Made by a program: the position numbers and the translations under genes
Notes under the pieces: model-generated
Told to the model about the DNA's origin: nothing
Database searches by the model: none
Seen by the model: the letters and a program-made list of their open reading frames with translations, nothing else
Assembly (NCBI GenBank): GCA_028678555.1
Contig: JAJRDF010000075.1
Location: 1-7,238 of the forward strand
DNA from: Methanomicrobiales archaeon
GTDB lineage: Archaea; Halobacteriota; Methanomicrobia; Methanomicrobiales; JACTUA01
DNA: 7,238 bases
Direction: 5' to 3'
Shown here: positions 1 to 5,304 of the stretch, in pieces
Layout: every line of letters begins with the position of its first letter
How positions within the stretch are numbered: the stretch's first letter is position 1

Positions 1-278
1 CTCCTCCATTCCCCTGCAGCAGTATTCCCGTCCCTCCGGATCACCCACGCCCCATCACCCGCTTCACCGGAACGTGGTCCCTCAACCCACATGGAGGTTG
101 TCCCGGGCCCGGGAGGCGATGGCCGGACTCGCACTGCAATCCGGCCTTCCTTCCGGGATCCCGTGGATATCTCCGACGGGTTTCCCGTTCAGCACCCGTT
201 CCCTCCGCGGATTCACCGGAATCGTGGAGAACCACCCCTATCGTAACCACTATTAAGATCTACGTTGCACGATGATCC
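1..278. other. Leading spacer with no supported gene
   Basis: No reading frame here resembles a known protein, and the plus strand is C-rich in a way unlike the coding genes that follow. What can be seen is a perfect 14-bp palindrome, TCCCGGGCCCGGGA, at 101-114. There is also a short imperfect direct repeat, TTCACCGGAACGTGG at 63-77 and the same sequence with one extra T at 212-227. The last 30 bases probably contain the mfnB promoter. A minus-strand gene could begin at the extreme left edge (an ATG at 9-7 on the minus strand is open to the edge), but too little is present to call it. Confidence 0.5.
249..258 (+). promoter_or_regulatory. Possible TATA box of mfnB-guaB
   Basis: The A/T-rich stretch CTATTAAG (250-257) stands out in G+C-rich surroundings. 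Its centre lies about 26 nt before the mfnB ATG. Archaeal TATA boxes are usually centred about 25-27 nt before the transcription start, so this spacing would give a leaderless or nearly leaderless mRNA. That agrees with the lack of a strong Shine-Dalgarno before 279. No clear BRE is visible. Confidence 0.35.
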
Positions 279-968
279 ATGCGGTTGCTCGTCAGCCCGA
301 GCTCTCTCGAGGAGGCGGCCCGGTCGCTCGCCGCTGACATCATCGACGTGAAGCGGCCGGCCGAAGGATCCCTTGGCGCCAACTTCCCCTGGGTGATCCG
401 GGCGATCCGTGACCTGACCGACAAGCCGGTCAGCGCCGCCATCGGCGACTTCGATTTCAGGCCGGGCGGTGCGGCCCTCGCTGCCTACGGGGCTGCATGT
501 GCCGGGGCAGACTACGTCAAGGTGGGGCTCCTCTTCGACGGGGAGGACCGGGCCCGGGAACTGATCCGGGCCGTGGTCCGGGCGGTGAAGGGGGATTTCC
601 CGTCCCGGGCCGTGGTCATCGCTGCCTATGCCGACCATGCGCGCCTCTCCACCATCTCCCCGATGGCGATGGCACCCCTCGCTGCCGAATGCGGGGCCGA
701 CGTGGCCATGATCGATACCGGGATCAAGGACGGCAAACGGCTCTTTGACTACATGGATGAGGCTGCCCTCCGGGAGTTCGCAGCAGGGAACCGGCGGCTG
801 GGCCTGGAGACAGCGCTGGCCGGTTCGCTCCGGTTCGACGATATCCCCCTGCTGAAACGGGTCGGCCCTGAGATCATCGGGGTCCGGGGGATGGTCTGCG
901 GCGGCGACCGCTCCTCGACGATCCGGGCGGATCTGGTGGAGAAGGCCCGGGCCATGGTGGTGGGGTGA
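279..968 (+). CDS. mfnB: (5-formylfuran-3-yl)methyl phosphate synthase MfnB
   Basis: MfnB makes the furan precursor of methanofuran, the C1 carrier in the first step of methanogenesis, by condensing two molecules of glyceraldehyde 3-phosphate into 4-(hydroxymethyl)-2-furancarboxaldehyde phosphate. The 229-residue protein has the usual length and a TIM-barrel pattern. It opens with the family-typical MRLLVSPSS. Family blocks are ADIIDVKRPAEGSLGANFPW (residues 19-38), ADYVKVGLLF (77-86) and MIDTGIKDGK (144-153). Lys25, Lys81 and Lys150 appear to match the three conserved active-site lysines of this family, including the Schiff-base lysine, and Asp23 and Asp151 lie beside two of them. This residue matching is from memory of the family, not an alignment. 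The ATG at 279 is chosen because the conserved N-terminus starts there and a TATA-like box precedes it. It is followed directly by guaB, probably in one transcript. Confidence 0.93.
   Translation: MRLLVSPSSLEEAARSLAADIIDVKRPAEGSLGANFPWVIRAIRDLTDKPVSAAIGDFDFRPGGAALAAYGAACAGADYVKVGLLFDGEDRARELIRAVVRAVKGDFPSRAVVIAAYADHARLSTISPMAMAPLAAECGADVAMIDTGIKDGKRLFDYMDEAALREFAAGNRRLGLETALAGSLRFDDIPLLKRVGPEIIGVRGMVCGGDRSSTIRADLVEKARAMVVG
963..967 (+). promoter_or_regulatory. guaB ribosome binding site overlapping the mfnB stop
   Basis: GGTGA at 963-967 matches the archaeal anti-Shine-Dalgarno (complement of ATCACCTCC) and stands 6 nt before the ATG at 974. It shares bases with the mfnB stop codon (966-968). 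The site favours 974 over the in-frame GTG at 965 and suggests translational coupling of the two genes. Confidence 0.6.
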
Positions 969-973
969 AGGAG

Positions 974-2440
974 ATGTACACCGAGAAGATGCGGATGGAG
1001 ACAGCCATCACGTTTGACGATGTGCTGCTGGAGCCTGCAGCGTCGGAGATAGAGCCGGACCAGGCGGATATCAGGTCCAGGTTCTCCAGGAACATCCCCC
1101 TTTCCATCCCTCTCGTGTCGGCTGCCATGGACACCGTCACCGAATCGGTGATGGCTGTCACGCTGGCACGGGAGGGCGGGATAGGGGTGATCCACCGGAA
1201 CATGGGTCCCGAGCGGGAGGTGGAGCTGGTCGGGAACGTGAAGCACGCGGAGGACCTGATCCAGCGGCGGGTGGTCTCCGTCGGGCCGGACGCCACGGTG
1301 GCAGACGTGAACCGGCTGATGAACGAGCACCAGATCAGCGGCATTCCGGTCATGGAGAAGGGAAGGATCATAGGAATTGTCAGCCGCCGCGACATCCGGG
1401 GCATCGTGAGGCGGAAGGACTCCGAGAACATCCGCCGGGTCATGACCCGGAAGCCCATCACCGCAACCGAGGAGATCACGATGGACGAGGCGCTGGAGAC
1501 CATGTACGGCCACAAGGTGGAGCGTCTCCCCGTGGTGGACACGAAGGGCACCCTCCTCGGGATCATCACGATGCAGGACATCCTGGAGAAGCACCAGTAT
1601 CCCCGGGCGAACCGGGACGCGAGGGGTAACCTCCGGGTGGCGGCCGCGGTGGGCCCCTTTGACTTCGAACGGGCCACGCTCCTCGCAGAGGCCGGGGCGG
1701 ATGCCATCGTCGTGGACTGCGCCCACGGGCACAACCTGCGGGTGGTCCGGGCAGTGAAGGATCTCCGCGGGTCTCTCCCCTGCGACCTCCTGGCAGGGAA
1801 CATCGCCACCCGGAAGGCGGCGGAAGACCTGGCCCCCCACGTGGACGGCCTGAAGGTGGGGATCGGCCCGGGCTCCATCTGCACCACACGGATCGTGGCC
1901 GGCGTCGGGGTGCCCCAGATCAGTGCCATCGCCGACGTGGCGGACGTTGCGCGGGAGCAGGAGGTGCCGGTGATCGCCGACGGGGGTATCCGGTACAGCG
2001 GCGATATCGCGAAGGCCCTTGCCGCGGGGGCGGACTCGGTGATGATCGGGAGCCTCTTTGCAGGTACCGACGAGTCCCCGGGCCGGCTCATCATCATGAA
2101 GGGGCGGCGCTACAAGCAGTACCGGGGCATGGGGTCCCTGGGGGTCATGAGCGGGGGGGAATCCACGGACCGGTACTTCCAGAAGAAGGATATCGGCCGG
2201 ACCAAGTTCGTGCCCGAGGGCGTGGAGGGGGTCATCCCCTACGCAGGGCCGGTGGCGGACGTGGCCTACCAGCTGATGGGCGGTCTCAAGTCGGCCATGG
2301 GCTACACCGGGTGCCGGACGATCCGGGAACTCCACGAGAAGACCCGGTTCCGCCGGATCACCCCGGCCGGCTACTCGGAGAGCCACCCCCACAACATCCT
2401 GATCACGGACGAGGCCCCCAACTACCGGCTGATGGACTGA
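974..2440 (+). CDS. guaB: Inosine-5'-monophosphate dehydrogenase
   Basis: The enzyme oxidises IMP to XMP with NAD+, the committed step of guanine nucleotide synthesis, in the cytosol. The 488-residue protein is full length for a CBS-containing IMPDH. It starts with the typical TFDDVLLEP segment, then has a pair of CBS domains at about residues 97-207 inserted in the TIM barrel. The catalytic loop GPGSICTTRIVAGVGVPQ places the nucleophilic cysteine at residue 303. The mobile flap has the Arg400-Tyr401 dyad (DRYFQ), and the substrate-binding KQYRGMGSLGVM and EGVEGVIPYAGPV segments are intact. Start choice: the ATG at 974 yields MYTEKMRMETAITFDDVLL, a normal IMPDH N-terminus, and has GGTGA at a good distance. 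A GTG at 965 in the same frame is possible but lacks such a site. Only 5 nt separate it from mfnB, so co-transcription is likely. CBS domains in this family commonly sense purine nucleotides. Confidence 0.97.
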   Translation: MYTEKMRMETAITFDDVLLEPAASEIEPDQADIRSRFSRNIPLSIPLVSAAMDTVTESVMAVTLAREGGIGVIHRNMGPEREVELVGNVKHAEDLIQRRVVSVGPDATVADVNRLMNEHQISGIPVMEKGRIIGIVSRRDIRGIVRRKDSENIRRVMTRKPITATEEITMDEALETMYGHKVERLPVVDTKGTLLGIITMQDILEKHQYPRANRDARGNLRVAAAVGPFDFERATLLAEAGADAIVVDCAHGHNLRVVRAVKDLRGSLPCDLLAGNIATRKAAEDLAPHVDGLKVGIGPGSICTTRIVAGVGVPQISAIADVADVAREQEVPVIADGGIRYSGDIAKALAAGADSVMIGSLFAGTDESPGRLIIMKGRRYKQYRGMGSLGVMSGGESTDRYFQKKDIGRTKFVPEGVEGVIPYAGPVADVAYQLMGGLKSAMGYTGCRTIRELHEKTRFRRITPAGYSESHPHNILITDEAPNYRLMD

Positions 2441-2450
2441 AGGTAACCCA

Positions 2451-2460
2451 TCTCATTTTT
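2451..2460 (+). terminator. Possible oligo-T terminator after guaB
   Basis: A T5 run (2456-2460) lies 16 nt past the guaB stop codon, and further T-rich sequence follows to about 2480. Archaeal RNA polymerase commonly stops at such T runs without needing a hairpin. The run is short, so the call is tentative. Confidence 0.35.
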
Positions 2461-2495
2461 CGGGCGAGATTTCAGGTTTTCTGATAGGAAGGGCC

Positions 2496-2564
2496 CTATC
2501 CTCATCGGGAGAGGTGCCGGGATGGGGCAGTGCCCCCTCCCACTGAGGATGCAAGATACCACAG
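2496..2564 (+). repeat. Partial copy of dispersed repeat (module 2 only)
   Basis: CTATCCTCATCGGG at 2496-2509 is identical to 2703-2716. It is followed, as there, by a G-rich/C-rich hairpin: 2519-2528 pairs with 2532-2541 around the loop AGT, 10 bp with one mismatch. After the hairpin come GAGGAT (2545-2550) and GATACCACAG (2555-2564); the latter recurs at 4006-4015. This looks like a diverged copy of the second half of the repeat described at 2594 and 3916. With the neighbouring copy it fills most of the 428-bp spacer between guaB and the regulator gene. No gene is supported in that spacer. Confidence 0.7.
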
Positions 2565-2593
2565 AGGATTCGCTCTGAAAGAACTTCTTTTAA

Positions 2594-2752
2594 GACGCTC
2601 CTGGGGGGGGAATCTCGCGGTTCCCCCCGCCGCGTGGGCGTCCCCCCCCTCCGCGTGAGGATGGCGGCCCACGTCGGTTCTGTCAATGTGCCCCGGCTCG
2701 GCCTATCCTCATCGGGGGATGGGACCGGGAGGGGGCATTCGCCCCCTCCCGC
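2594..2752 (+). repeat. Dispersed two-module hairpin repeat, copy A
   Basis: Module 1 starts with GACGCTCCTGGGGGGG (2594-2609) and contains a hairpin with stem 2605-2612/2621-2628. It then has the 18-nt core CCCCCCGCCGCGTGGGCG (2623-2640), GTGAGGAT (2655-2662) and CCACGTCGGTT (2669-2679). Module 2 starts with TATCCTCATCGGG and contains a perfect 11-bp stem (2726-2736/2741-2751) around ATTC. The same order of blocks recurs at 3916-4066. The strand given is that of the module 1 to module 2 order. Function is unknown; the block order, hairpins and intergenic position suggest a mobile or regulatory palindromic element rather than a gene. Confidence 0.85.
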
Positions 2753-2832
2753 TTCCTGTTCCCGGAAACCGTTGATCTGGAGAAGGCACCGGAAGAACAG
2801 GGACGGGGTGAAGACAGGCTGGTACACCCGCT

Positions 2833-2842
2833 CAGTTTATCC
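2833..2842 (+). promoter_or_regulatory. Possible TATA box of regulator/Hsp20 unit
   Basis: GTTTATCC (2835-2842) is the only A/T-rich box close to the regulator gene, centred about 31 nt before its ATG. This would give a 5' leader of only about 5 nt. TAAGG directly abuts the ATG and is too close to act as a ribosome binding site, which fits a leaderless or short-leader message. Confidence 0.4.
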
Positions 2843-2868
2843 CTTCATGACACTAACATCAAGTAAGG

Positions 2869-3486
2869 ATGCTCGACAGCGATGAGGCATCCCGCCTCCT
2901 GGATATTCTGGGTAACCGCAACCGGAGGCGGATCATCAGCATGCTCCAGCAGAAACCCTGTTTTGTCACAGAGCTCTCGGAACGCCTCATGCTCTCGCCG
3001 AAGGCGCTCATCGAGCACCTCCAGATGATGGAGGAGCAGGAACTCCTGAAGAGCTACCTGGACGAGCGGAGGCGGAAATACTATTACCTGACGGGGGATA
3101 TCGCCATCAGTGTCTCGGTGCAGCCGTCCTCCCCGCCGGAGCCGGAGGTCGGGGAACAGGACGGCAGGTTCTTCCATACGCTCGCGAACCTCCGGAGACT
3201 GATCCATGCCAGGGAAGGCCTCATCGGCGACCTGGAGCACCTGGAACGGGACATTGAACAGAAGATCGGTGACCTCTACCAGCACTGTAACGGGATGATA
3301 CGGAACGACACCGAGATGGATCTGATCGTGGCACTGACCCACAGTGACCTGTCCTGGGAGGATCTCCAGGAGTACAGCAGCCTCTCACCCCAGGAGCTGG
3401 GGAAGGCCCTGGGGGGCCTCGTGGAGAGGCGCATCGTCGAACAGAGAGACCAGCGATTCACACTCCGTGGTATCCATGCAGAGTAA
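2869..3486 (+). CDS. ArsR-type winged-helix transcriptional regulator with coiled coil
   Basis: This is a predicted DNA-binding regulator of 205 residues. Residues 8-75 form an ArsR-like winged helix: LLDILGNRNRRRIISMLQ, then the recognition region FVTELSERLMLSPKALIEHL, then a wing with DERRRKYYYLT. A Pro/Glu-rich hinge (about 85-98) leads into a long amphipathic helix (about 101-145, with LEHLERDIEQKIGDLYQ), probably a dimerising coiled coil. Residues about 148-203 look like a second small winged helix (LSWEDLQEYSSLSPQELGKA, LVERRIVEQRDQRFTLRGI). This layout resembles a euryarchaeal family of ArsR-like regulators (COG1777-like; from memory). No metal-binding cysteine pair of the ArsR/SmtB kind is present (Cys31 and Cys143 only), so metal sensing is unlikely. 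The frame overlaps the following Hsp20-like gene by 11 nt, so the two are almost certainly co-expressed. Regulation of protein-folding stress genes, perhaps including its own unit, is an inference from that pairing. Confidence 0.85.
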   Translation: MLDSDEASRLLDILGNRNRRRIISMLQQKPCFVTELSERLMLSPKALIEHLQMMEEQELLKSYLDERRRKYYYLTGDIAISVSVQPSSPPEPEVGEQDGRFFHTLANLRRLIHAREGLIGDLEHLERDIEQKIGDLYQHCNGMIRNDTEMDLIVALTHSDLSWEDLQEYSSLSPQELGKALGGLVERRIVEQRDQRFTLRGIHAE

Positions 3487-3865
3487 CCCGTACGACGACC
3501 TGTTCCGGCACCTGGCCCGGATGATGGAGGAGATGGCGAAGAAGCTCCCTGATTCGGATTCCCCGAAGATCATCGGCTGCACGATCATCACCACCGGCGG
3601 AGAAATGCCGCCGGGATTCCCGACAGACGATGAATCCGGGGAGATCTCCTACGAGATCGTGGAAGGGAAGGACAGGATTTACATCACCGCGGTGATCCCG
3701 GCTTCCGTCAGGAATGCCCCTACCGCCGATATCCGGCCACAGGAGGTCCGGATCGTGGCGGACGATTCTGAGCTCGTGGTCCCGCTCACCTCCAGCATTG
3801 ACGTGAAGCACTCGTTCTACCACGTCCGGCGCGGGGTCATGGACATCGTCTGCTACAAGGTCTGA
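3476..3865 (+). CDS. Hsp20/alpha-crystallin-like small protein
   Basis: The 129-residue protein starts with a helical, Met-rich segment (PYDDLFRHLARMMEEMAKKL) and ends in a beta-rich domain (about residues 57-129) resembling an alpha-crystallin domain. SYEIVEGKDRIYITAVIP matches the first strands, and YHVRRGVMDIVCYK matches the final GVL-type signature strand of Hsp20 proteins. It ends immediately after that strand and has no IXI tail, so it may not form large oligomers as ordinary small heat-shock proteins do. A holdase or adaptor role is inferred. The ATG at 3476 lies inside the regulator gene, 11 nt before the end of its stop codon. No strong ribosome binding site precedes it, so translation is probably coupled. 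A longer frame opens upstream at 3344, but that part is entirely inside the regulator gene and has no Hsp20 character. Confidence 0.75.
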   Translation: MQSNPYDDLFRHLARMMEEMAKKLPDSDSPKIIGCTIITTGGEMPPGFPTDDESGEISYEIVEGKDRIYITAVIPASVRNAPTADIRPQEVRIVADDSELVVPLTSSIDVKHSFYHVRRGVMDIVCYKV

Positions 3866-3890
3866 AGATCCCTTTCCCTCAGAAAATGAA

Positions 3891-3901
3891 TCATCTTTTT
3901 T
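3891..3901 (+). terminator. Oligo-T terminator after Hsp20-like gene
   Basis: A T6 run (3896-3901) lies about 30 nt after the stop codon in an A/T-rich patch (3881-3910), between G+C-rich coding sequence and the G+C-rich repeat. It fits the simple T-run terminators of archaea. Confidence 0.5.
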
Positions 3902-3915
3902 CATTGAAATACGAT

Positions 3916-4066
3916 TACCGGGACGCTCCTGGGGGGGACCTGCGGTCCCCCCCGCCGCGTGGGCGGCCCCCCAGGTGAGGATAGTCCGCCACGTCGGTTT
4001 TTCCTGATACCACAGCTCAGAGTATCCTCCCGGGGGAGGGACCGGGAGGGGGTCTCCCCCTCCCGC
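3916..4066 (+). repeat. Dispersed two-module hairpin repeat, copy B
   Basis: This has the same block order as 2594-2752. GACGCTCCTGGGGGGG is at 3922-3937. A perfect 10-bp hairpin (3931-3940/3944-3953, loop TGC) follows, then the 18-nt core CCCCCCGCCGCGTGGGCG (3948-3965), GTGAGGAT (3976-3982 region) and CCACGTCGGTT (3989-3999). Next come GATACCACAG (4006-4015), TATCCTC (4023-4029) and the module 2 hairpin (4043-4052/4056-4065, loop TCT). GAGGATA (3977-3983) and TATCCTC (4023-4029) are inverted and could close a larger loop. In addition, CCTGGGGGG (3928-3936) and CCCCCCAGG (3967-3975) form a 9-bp inverted pair enclosing the first hairpin. Confidence 0.85.
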
Positions 4067-4124
4067 AGCATACACCGGACACCGATACTTCACCAGATCA
4101 ATGTGCACCGAAAATTACCCCCGA

Positions 4125-4183
4125 TATTCCCCGGGGGGACGCCCACGCGGCGGGGGGCGAAGCTCCCCAGGAGCGTCCCGGTA
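4125..4183 (-). repeat. Inverted copy of repeat module 1, copy C
   Basis: Read on the minus strand it begins TACCGGGACGCTCCTGGGG (4183-4165), has a short hairpin (4152-4158/4162-4168, loop GAA on the plus strand, one G-T wobble) and then the same 18-nt core as the other copies (4157-4140). It lacks module 2. The remaining spacer (4184-4296) before the radical SAM gene holds a T5 run at about 4256-4260 and no other feature I can support. Confidence 0.8.
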
Positions 4184-4285
4184 GTCATCAACATACACAG
4201 GTAACCGACTCTTGATGGGAGAAGGGTGCATCGACCACATGGGGGGCACCGCACCTTTTTCACCCGGGACTGCACCTCACCGGAT

Positions 4286-4291
4286 GAGGAG
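4286..4291 (+). promoter_or_regulatory. Ribosome binding site deciding a GTG start
   Basis: GAGGAG stands 5 nt before the GTG at 4297. An in-frame TGA at 4285-4287 excludes any longer protein, so this site and stop together fix the start of the radical SAM gene. An internal ATG at 4345 is the only nearby alternative and would remove residues that precede the cysteine cluster. Confidence 0.65.
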
Positions 4292-4296
4292 AGCCC

Positions 4297-5226
4297 GTGG
4301 ACCCGCCGCTGTACCCGGCGTATCGGCAGCTCCAGGCAGAAGGAATGCTGAGGGAGCGGGTGGAGCAGGCACTCACGCTCCTGGAGGAGTGCCGGGTCTG
4401 CCCCCGGCACTGTGGGGTGAACCGGCTGGAGGGTGAGCAGGGCTACTGCCGGACCGGCCGCCATGCGATGGTCTCCAGTTCCGGTCCCCACTATGGCGAG
4501 GAGCCGCCGCTTGTCGGCCGACGCGGGTCCGGGACGATCTTCTTCACCCACTGCAACCTGCGGTGTGCCTTCTGCCAGAACTACCCCATCAGCCAGGGGG
4601 GCGAGGGCGTGGAGGTCAGTGCGGAACGGCTGGCCGGGATCATGCTCAGCCTGCAGGAACTGGGCTGCCATAACGTGAACTTCGTCACCCCCACCCACGT
4701 GGTGCCCCAGATCCTGGAAGCGGTGGCTATCGCCGCCGAGTGCGGGCTCTCCATCCCGCTGGTATACAACAGCGGGGGGTACGATTCCGTGGATACGCTC
4801 CGGCTGCTGGACGGGATCTTCGACATCTATATGCCGGATGCCAAGTACGGGAGCAACGACGTGGCCCTCCGGCTCTCGGATGCACCTGGCTATGTCAGTG
4901 TGAACCAGGCAGCCCTCCGGGAGATGCACCGGCAGTCAGGGGACCTGGTGATCCAGGACGGGATTGCCGTAAGGGGCGTCATCATCCGGCACCTGGTGCT
5001 CCCCCACGGCCTCGCCGGCACCAACGCGGTGTTGCGGTTCATCGCCGATGAACTCTCCCGGGATTCCTACGTGAATGTCATGCCCCAGTACCGGCCCTGC
5101 GGCCGGATCTTCGATGATGCTGTCGAGCCCCTCTACCGGGAACTCCAGCAGCCCCTCCGGCTATCGGAGTTCCGGGAAGCTATCCAGATCGCCCGGCACC
5201 ACGGGCTGCACCGGGGATTCGGGTGA
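4297..5226 (+). CDS. PflX-type radical SAM protein (COG1313-like)
   Basis: This 309-residue protein belongs to the radical SAM superfamily, related to pyruvate formate-lyase activating enzymes but of the uncharacterised PflX branch. The SAM-binding [4Fe-4S] motif is CNLRCAFC, with Cys86, Cys90 and Cys93 (CX3CX2C). Before it lies a second cysteine set, Cys32, Cys35, Cys39 and Cys51, in CRVCPRHCGVNRLEGEQGYC, a hallmark of this branch that could hold another metal centre. Further family blocks are SSGPHYGEEPPLVG, RGSGTIFF, NVNFVTPTHVVPQI, LVYNSGGYDS, DIYMPDAKYG and RHLVLPHGLAGT. The substrate is unknown; in PflA-like enzymes the product is often a glycyl radical on a partner, but no glycyl-radical enzyme is in the window. 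It starts with GTG and stands alone, with the next gene 78 nt away and a promoter-like box between. Confidence 0.9.
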   Translation: MDPPLYPAYRQLQAEGMLRERVEQALTLLEECRVCPRHCGVNRLEGEQGYCRTGRHAMVSSSGPHYGEEPPLVGRRGSGTIFFTHCNLRCAFCQNYPISQGGEGVEVSAERLAGIMLSLQELGCHNVNFVTPTHVVPQILEAVAIAAECGLSIPLVYNSGGYDSVDTLRLLDGIFDIYMPDAKYGSNDVALRLSDAPGYVSVNQAALREMHRQSGDLVIQDGIAVRGVIIRHLVLPHGLAGTNAVLRFIADELSRDSYVNVMPQYRPCGRIFDDAVEPLYRELQQPLRLSEFREAIQIARHHGLHRGFG

Positions 5227-5266
5227 CATTTTCCCAGCATAGGGATAACGCTTCACCCTTCCCCTA

Positions 5267-5276
5267 TCATTTTATG
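5267..5276 (+). promoter_or_regulatory. Possible TATA box of CAP-domain gene
   Basis: ATCATTTTATGC contains an A/T-rich box centred near 5271, about 34 nt before the ATG at 5305, giving a predicted leader of about 8 nt. There is no convincing Shine-Dalgarno before the ATG. Confidence 0.4.
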
Positions 5277-5304
5277 CAGAACTACATCCAACCGGACCTG
5301 ATCG

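Larger units (their letters stand above)
3916..4183. mobile_element. Possible MITE-like element with 19-bp terminal inverted repeats
   Basis: TACCGGGACGCTCCTGGGG at 3916-3934 is perfectly inverted as CCCCAGGAGCGTCCCGGTA at 4165-4183. Two more outer bases (GA, with one mismatch between) also match. The 268 bp between the outer ends encode no convincing protein. Size, terminal inverted repeats and recurrence of the internal sequence at 2496-2752 resemble a miniature inverted-repeat element. Against this, no target-site duplication is evident in the flanks (GAAATACGAT to the left, GTCATCAACA to the right) and no related transposase is in the window. It may instead be two independent repeat copies in opposite orientation. 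Confidence 0.4.

Noticed and set aside
1..60. Possible start of a minus-strand gene leaving the left edge, with GTG or ATG codons and an open frame.
   Set aside because: At most about 17 codons are visible, with no recognisable motif and no clear ribosome binding site.
749..2392. A 547-codon open frame on the minus strand opposite guaB.
   Set aside because: It is a shadow of G+C-rich guaB codons, rich in His, Pro, Arg and Gly with no domain, while the plus strand encodes a complete IMP dehydrogenase.
2453..2827. A minus-strand frame of 124 codons across the guaB-regulator spacer, sharing a PTWxxILT word with a minus-strand frame over 3458-4108.
   Set aside because: The shared peptide comes entirely from the DNA repeat (CCACGTCGGTT and GTGAGGAT read backwards). 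The rest is low-complexity Pro/Arg/Gly sequence with no known domain.
2839..2870. Weak inverted words ATCCCTT and AAGGAT around the predicted regulator start, considered as an autoregulatory operator.
   Set aside because: The arms are short and imperfect and could easily arise by chance; nothing else supports a binding site.
2496..4183. Regularly repeated hairpins considered as a CRISPR array.
   Set aside because: Copies are few, unequal in length, irregularly spaced and interrupted by genes, with no uniform repeat-spacer pattern and no cas genes.
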